DNA of 64,000 bases, taken from positions 7,875,001 to 7,939,000 of the forward strand of contig CM069602.1 in NCBI GenBank assembly GCA_035771175.1, written 5' to 3'. This stretch comes from Paratinospora sagittata (lineage: Eukaryota > Streptophyta > Magnoliopsida > Ranunculales > Menispermaceae). Shown here piece by piece: positions 59,901 through 64,000 of the stretch. A model generated the notes under the pieces. The model was not told the origin of the DNA. It was given only the letters and a program-made list of their open reading frames with translations, and ran no database searches. A program made the translations under genes and the position numbers. The first letter of the stretch is position 1; each line of letters starts with the position of its first letter.

Positions 59901-62336
59901 TGTGCATCTTTGGTCTTAATTCTGTGGTTAGAATGAAATTTTATTCCCTTCCAGTGAACCTGGACATGTAGGTTTCTTGTGGATCTTCCTGTAAGATGCA
60001 AACTATCAGTCCCATTTGGGAGAGCAACTTGCCCAATGTCATCCAATCAGATTCATTGATCATGAGTAATAGACTTACATGGGAAAAGAACTGCATCTAG
60101 TGCATGCTTTTGTGTTGTCGTGAGGGGTTGAGCCATTGGATTACCCTGTTGCATGTGCATCACCAGATGCATGTTTATGATTTGTTTTCATATGCATTGC
60201 CCTTTGAGATGGATCATAGAAGTACAGAAGCACTACTAATGTCTAAATAGATCAAGGATTACATGCAAGCAAATTTCCTTCTGGGTATGGTTGAAAATGT
60301 CAGTTTTAGCATGACTAACTCCAAGCCCATTTGATAATGGGAACTGAATTAAACTCTTCTGATGGGCATGGTTCAATCTCAGACATCATGCAAATACCTA
60401 GAAGATCTGGAGTTACTTTTGATTTATTTACCTAAGTATATTTGCATGGATTGGGTTTGGCAGATTTTCAAGCGTCTTGGAATATCTGAATCTGAAAAGG
60501 AGAGGCAGTAGAACTGTTTCTCCCTGTATCTACTAGGGTTATGCATTTGATTCGCTGACCCAATGACGTCTTGGAATATCTGAATCTGAAAAGGAGAGGC
60601 AGTAGAACTGTTTCTCCCTGTATCTACTAGGGTTATGCATTTGATTCGCTGACCCAATGAGCCAGACTATTTTTTTTTTGTGTTAGTTTGGGTTTTGACG
60701 TTTTGAGCGAGTCAATCAAAGATCCGTGTTGAAACATGTAATCTGATTTGGACCCAATCCTCCCAATTTTAACATTACTTTCAAATTTTTGAGTATTTGC
60801 CATGTCTTTATAAATTTATATGTTAATTAAATCTCTAAATAATTTTATTAACATTTTTTTCTTATAGGAAACTAGATAAAATTGTATAATTCGATTAACA
60901 CATTACCGGAATAGATATGTTGAAAGGGACTCTTGGAAGGAGACCCTTCGGAGTTGCCACTTGACTCCAAGCCAATGAGGAGGGGGATGGTGGGGGTGGG
61001 GGGCTTTGCCCTCCATGGGGGGCACTTCCGCATCTTAGTCCCACATTGTTTGGGATAGAAGGGGAGCACCCTTCCCACTTATAGAAGGGCAAGCTCTCCA
61101 TCTTCTCTCACAATGCATCACCCAAATTTTTTGGGTTTGGTGGTTCTCTTTTTGGAGAAACCACAAGCATGAAGGCTAACAAAGGCTTCCCTAGAAATTG
61201 TTTTCATCTTTGTACAAGTTATATTTCTAGTGGCTTAAAATGTAAACCTGACCAACCTGTACTTAATGTTATAACTGCTCAAACCTGATCGATCATTGGA
61301 TCAGGTCAGTCACGTTTGCCAGGGTGTTGGGTTTTATGCACAATCCTACAACCTGAGTACCCGATCAATCTGAACTGACAGGTGGGTCAGTTGTGTGCTG
61401 ATAGTAATTGGTTGGTCAGGTTAGTCTTAGGTGGCAGTTTTGGTCACCAAAAAGGGTTGGATCAGTTTAAAATTAGTGTAAAAATTGACCTAGTCCAACC
61501 TGTGTACACCCCCTAGTATCTAACATGTATTTGGCATACTTCAGATCATCTTGCAAGCCAACCCAAGTAAAACAATTTATAGTCCATCAAAAGATTCATC
61601 TGTTTGCAAAATGGAGCAGATCCCACTTTAAATAGTAATTATTCTCTGCTTTTCACTACCACTCCCTTTTCTTCTTCTTCTTCTTTTTTTTTTTCTTAAG
61701 GTATCTAGGCCTCTTAGAGCACTTAATTTGTTCCTTAAGGTGTGTATGGGCCTCCCTATCCTCTAACCAAAAACTTTATGGGGAGTTATGCTTGGGTTGG
61801 GATTCGAACTTCGGACTCTCTCTTCCTGATGTGGGTTCCTAGCTATAACACCAACCCTAAGTTTGTTACATCAGCTCCTTTTGAGCATCAGTCTTTTAAG
61901 GACTATCAAAGCATCAGATGGCTAGTTTTGGTGCAGAAATTCTCTGTTAACCCGCCAAATGACTTGTCCTGTTACTATAAAAAAAAGGAATCGACTGGTC
62001 ATGGATGCTTTGCATGTGAATGTTGCCTGTGATTCAGGCATGGAGACTTATTCACATCCATCCAAATATGTTGTCCCTCTTTTAGAAATAAAATAATTCG
62101 CCGTTGATTCTTGTCTTATTGATCATAAGCAATTCCATGAAATTTATTTAACTCATGCTGGTTGATGCTTGTTCCAGGTTGAAATAGTGAAAGCTGAAAG
62201 GGATGTATACGCTGCTATTGTTGATGAGAAAGTCGCAATGAAGATTGGACCTGGCTATTATGAGCCTCCTAATGGGCAAGGAAGGTGGACTTTGGCCCTT
62301 GAGGGAAGAGACTACAGGGTCTGGGAGGCATCATGA
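47995..62336 (+). CDS. AMY3: Chloroplast alpha-amylase AMY3, 886 aa
   Basis: An endo-amylase (GH13) that cleaves alpha-1,4 bonds of plastid starch, acting in stress- and light-induced starch breakdown (known for Arabidopsis AMY3, 887 aa). Exons: 47995-48264, 48361-48491, 48632-48686, 49129-49236, 49357-49477, 50140-50495, 53300-53922, 55891-56080, 56636-56742, 58094-58343, 59322-59444, 59642-59809, 62178-62336; the phase closes to 886 codons plus TGA. A basic Ser-containing transit peptide (about 1-60, with a run of six His) ends near VRASS. Two CBM45 starch-binding modules follow (around [19 protein letters not shown], about 110-133, and [19 protein letters not shown], about 300-320). Catalytic residues: Asp665 (GWRLDFVRG), Glu690 (VGEYW), Asp773 (ENHDTG). 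Cys498 and Cys586 are 88 residues apart, as are redox-regulatory Cys499 and Cys587 of the Arabidopsis enzyme. Confidence 0.95.
48018..48043 (+). repeat. CAT-repeat microsatellite inside the AMY3 transit peptide
   Basis: A run of CAT/CAC codons encodes six consecutive His at residues about 12-17 of the precursor. It lies in the part expected to be removed on plastid import. Confidence 0.8.
51880..52300 (-). mobile_element. RTE-type LINE 3' fragment in AMY3 intron 6
   Basis: The plus strand has ttatcaagggtttgatag (about 52012), ttaattatctttacccttat, tttagctcttcttccgc, tctattta...ctctcattttctctttag and ggactactcctactatt, in the same order as in the copies at 12.4 and 16.9 kb. The minus strand reads [15 protein letters not shown] then EKMRVNRLR, the RTE ORF C-terminus. 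The adjoining 3' part includes a roughly 58-bp imperfect duplication (about 51880-51990). Confidence 0.6.
57059..57445. mobile_element. Foldback/MITE-like element in AMY3 intron 9
   Basis: Arms of about 57 bp: left tcgaggaactacatgtggag at 57059 onward; right the complement, ctccacatgtagttcctcga, ending 57445. Pairing extends through atataaac and taagcacttaaa. An internal direct repeat (acttgagaaatacc, about 57257 and 57369) shows part of the right arm duplicated. No coding capacity. Target duplication not found. Confidence 0.6.
58680..59075 (+). mobile_element. Possible retroposed sequence with A-rich tail in AMY3 intron 10
   Basis: Sequence of somewhat higher GC content than the surrounding intron runs into ttaataaatatattctgttt and then an A-rich tail (about 59056-59075). 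This resembles a polyadenylated retroposon or processed transcript. No protein was recognised and no target duplication was found. Confidence 0.25.
60473..60660 (+). repeat. Tandem duplication, 94-bp unit, two copies (AMY3 intron 12)
   Basis: The unit starting cgtcttggaatatctgaatc recurs exactly 94 bp later with no visible change over nearly its whole length. Confidence 0.92.
60915..61210 (+). mobile_element. Possible LTR fragment in AMY3 intron 12
   Basis: It begins tgttgaaagggactcttg and contains ttagtcccacattgtttggg (about 61035) followed by cccacttatagaagggcaag (about 61073), an order seen in small plant LTRs and TRIM elements. No second LTR was found. Confidence 0.3.
61708..61820 (+). 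repeat. Dispersed repeat, copy 2 (AMY3 intron 12), possible SINE
   Basis: ttagagcact...aaggtgtgtatgggcctccct...aactttatggggag parallels the copy at 34645-34730. Just downstream, gggattcgaacttcgga resembles a tRNA T-arm / B box, hinting at a SINE origin. Confidence 0.4.
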
Positions 62337-63157
62337 AAATATCACAATATTACTAGTCTTGATTATTGCCGTTCTAGATGCTCAGCAGGTGGGCTGATAA
62401 TATTTATCATGTGCAAAAGCTATTCCAAGATGGGTAGCTGTGCATTTATTCATAACACATAGTAGGGCATTGTTGTCAGTCGTTTGACCCAGATGGAGCT
62501 TTAGCTGAAGTTGTTAAATCAAGAAGAGTACAACTAGGGGTTTCTCTGTCATGAAGGGACTGAAACAGAGCAACTTGAATAATAGAAGAAGCATTGTATG
62601 TGATACTTGTAGAAAGAAACAAAAATTTATTCAGATAATTTATCAGTTAAGTGCAGATTATGCAGAATTCTGGGGGTCCTGAATGAATAAAGGGAGGTGG
62701 TGATAGATGGGAACTTGAAAAAGGCATTATATATACTGTAGCATTTATCATGAACTCTACTTCAATAAAAGAACACTTATTTAAAGTGTGTGTTTTTGAT
62801 AAGTAGTCTTTGAAAAAGTTGCTGATCAAAGATGTGAGCAATTCAACCAGCTAAAGCCTTTTGTCATTCCTTGCTAGAACATTTTCTACCATGCAAAATC
62901 AAATGTAAAGGTGTTCAAGCACCAAGTACCAAGCAACTTCTGTGAAAGACAGGGAACAGGTACCTGTTATTCCTTGTGCCTATGAGAAATGTATAAAATC
63001 TTAATTTGCTGTATTTGCGACCTTATGTAGACGCTCAGCACTTCGACCATTTGCATTGAGGTGCTAGTCAAGAGAACAGTTCTGTGAGGACCTGTTATAA
63101 GATTCTTGCAGGTTCTCCTGATTATTAATCTGCACGTGCCTTGTTAGCACGACATTT
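62337..63157 (+). other. AMY3 3'UTR and short intergenic region
   Basis: An AATAAA poly(A) signal lies at 62764-62769, about 430 bp after the stop codon. The rest has no recognised gene, apart from being downstream of the minus-strand ORF that ends at 63158. Confidence 0.55.
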
Positions 63158-63460
63158 TCAAGCGCTTTCTGACTCTCTAGCTGATAGGAGTTTTTGTGAC
63201 CAATAGAAGCCGATTGAAACAGCAAGCAACGCCATTGTGACTGCCACCTTGTTCTCACTGATTGTCTTCAATGCACTTTTCATAGGAGTTTCCACTTCAT
63301 TTCTCCAATCCTTCTTCCATTCTCCCATTTCCTTCCCTTGTTTAGCCTCTGCTTTCTCTTGAATTGATTCTTCTTTCATGCCACTTCTCTCCCTTTCCTC
63401 TTTTTTCTTCTTGTGAAGATCTTGTCCTAACTTTTCCTTTATTTCCATCTCTTTCTTCAT
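63158..63460 (-). CDS. Small Lys/Glu-rich protein with C-terminal membrane segment, hypothetical, 100 aa
   Basis: A clean ATG-to-TGA frame on the minus strand; an in-frame TAG lies upstream and the ATG at 63460 is the first Met after it. Residues 1-55 are highly charged (many Lys and Glu, possibly a coiled coil). A short region MKSALKTISENK follows, then one hydrophobic segment VAVTMALLAVSIGFYW (about 72-87) and a short tail SQKLLSARESESA. This layout suggests a single-pass, near tail-anchored membrane protein. I do not recognise a family. It is convergent with AMY3. It may be a final exon or an unspliced small gene; the low-complexity N-terminus means chance coding cannot be excluded. Confidence 0.4.
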   Translation of the reverse strand: MKKEMEIKEKLGQDLHKKKKEERERSGMKEESIQEKAEAKQGKEMGEWKKDWRNEVETPMKSALKTISENKVAVTMALLAVSIGFYWSQKLLSARESESA

Positions 63461-63569
63461 CTTCTTCCTCTTCCTTTCCTTGTCCTTGTGAAGATCATGA
63501 ACATGTTCTTGCCCTTCTATCTGTACATTTCTCTCTCTCTACATGTGGGCCTTTGACTCATTAAACAAA

Positions 63570-64000
63570 AAACAAATAAAACTCATGCATGGGCGGCTAT
63601 TGAAGATGCTGAACCTCACCTCCTTCACGTGGGCATTGGGCAGTCAAATGCATGGGCGGAAATGAACATCACGTGGGCAGCAAACATGAAACACGTAGGA
63701 GCTCCAAAAGAAATTACAGAAAAATCCCTACTCCATAACTCTATAAATAGAACCTTGTTTCAACTTGAAAATTCATTCGATAGATCCGAGAGAGATCTAA
63801 TTCTAGAGATCTAGAGAGCCTCAAAGAGAGTTTCTTTGAGAAGAAAAAGTGTGAGCCAATTTGTGAAGTGTTATCCACAAATTGAAGATACATAGTGAGT
63901 GTATATTTGTGATAGAGAGATCCACCGAAAGGTGACGTTTGTAATCCCATTTATTATAGTGGAAGTTTCTTTAAGCGGCCTACGGGTCCCGTGGTTTTTA
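63570..64000 (+). mobile_element. Partial copia-type LTR running off the window end
   Basis: The stretch has a TATAAATAG core (about 63740-63750), leader-like gagagatctaattctagaga, and attatagtggaagtttcttt...gggtcccgtggttttta at the edge. This matches the U5 of many plant Tork/Tnt1-type copia LTRs, which continue with a ttttccacg-like sequence beyond such a motif. Upstream are two cacgtgggc strings (about 63637 and 63671) and a cacgtagg, G-box/ABRE-like sites. Its 5' boundary is unclear and the rest lies outside the window. Confidence 0.5.

Noticed and set aside
1..64000. Biosynthetic gene cluster or operon-like organisation
   Set aside because: The host genes have unrelated functions and compartments, with different orientations and independent promoters.

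Overview
The window is nuclear DNA of a flowering plant, most likely a eudicot. The genes are intron-rich with GT-AG borders, the intergenic DNA is AT-rich, and several plant transposable-element families are present. I cannot name the species. I assembled six protein-coding loci exon by exon, checking that the reading phase closes at every junction: five conserved host genes and one degenerate LINE. One further small ORF is only tentative.

Layout. (1) 1-10819, plus: a CT-rich leader, then a receptor-like cytoplasmic kinase of the PBL34/35/36 type (488 aa). Its fifth intron is about 6.5 kb and holds a bounded hAT element and LINE relics. (2) 11953-17686, minus, convergent with the kinase: a plastid-type DUF1338 protein (382 aa; 2-oxoadipate dioxygenase/decarboxylase, FLO7-like). 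(3) About 17.7-31.3 kb: a gene-poor block containing a foldback element with a retroposon nested in one arm, a decayed copia leader, a UDP-glycosyltransferase fragment, a tandem duplication, an array of short hairpin motifs with 5-nt loops, and a decayed Ty3 element with one LTR and gag-protease remains. (4) 32256-35241, plus: a hypersensitive-induced reaction (HIR/SPFH) protein (287 aa). (5) 37041-42284, minus: a mitochondrial outer-membrane porin, VDAC (276 aa). (6) 42578-45597, plus: a 5'-truncated L1-type LINE that starts about 0.3 kb from the VDAC start codon. (7) 47995-62336, plus: plastid alpha-amylase AMY3 (886 aa, 13 exons). (8) 63158-63460, minus: a possible 100-aa membrane-anchored protein. 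The window ends inside what looks like a copia LTR.

The host genes do not form a pathway or cluster. They are ordinary housekeeping, signalling or defence genes: plasma-membrane signalling (PBL, HIR), plastid metabolism (DUF1338 oxygenase, AMY3) and mitochondrial transport (VDAC). I found no convincing new multigene system. The most unusual structures are in the repeats: the constant-loop hairpin array at about 21.85-22.40 kb, the nested foldback/retroposon at 18.65-19.49 kb, the hAT element with a perfect 8-bp target duplication in the kinase intron, and a recurring RTE-LINE 3' end present at five sites on both strands.
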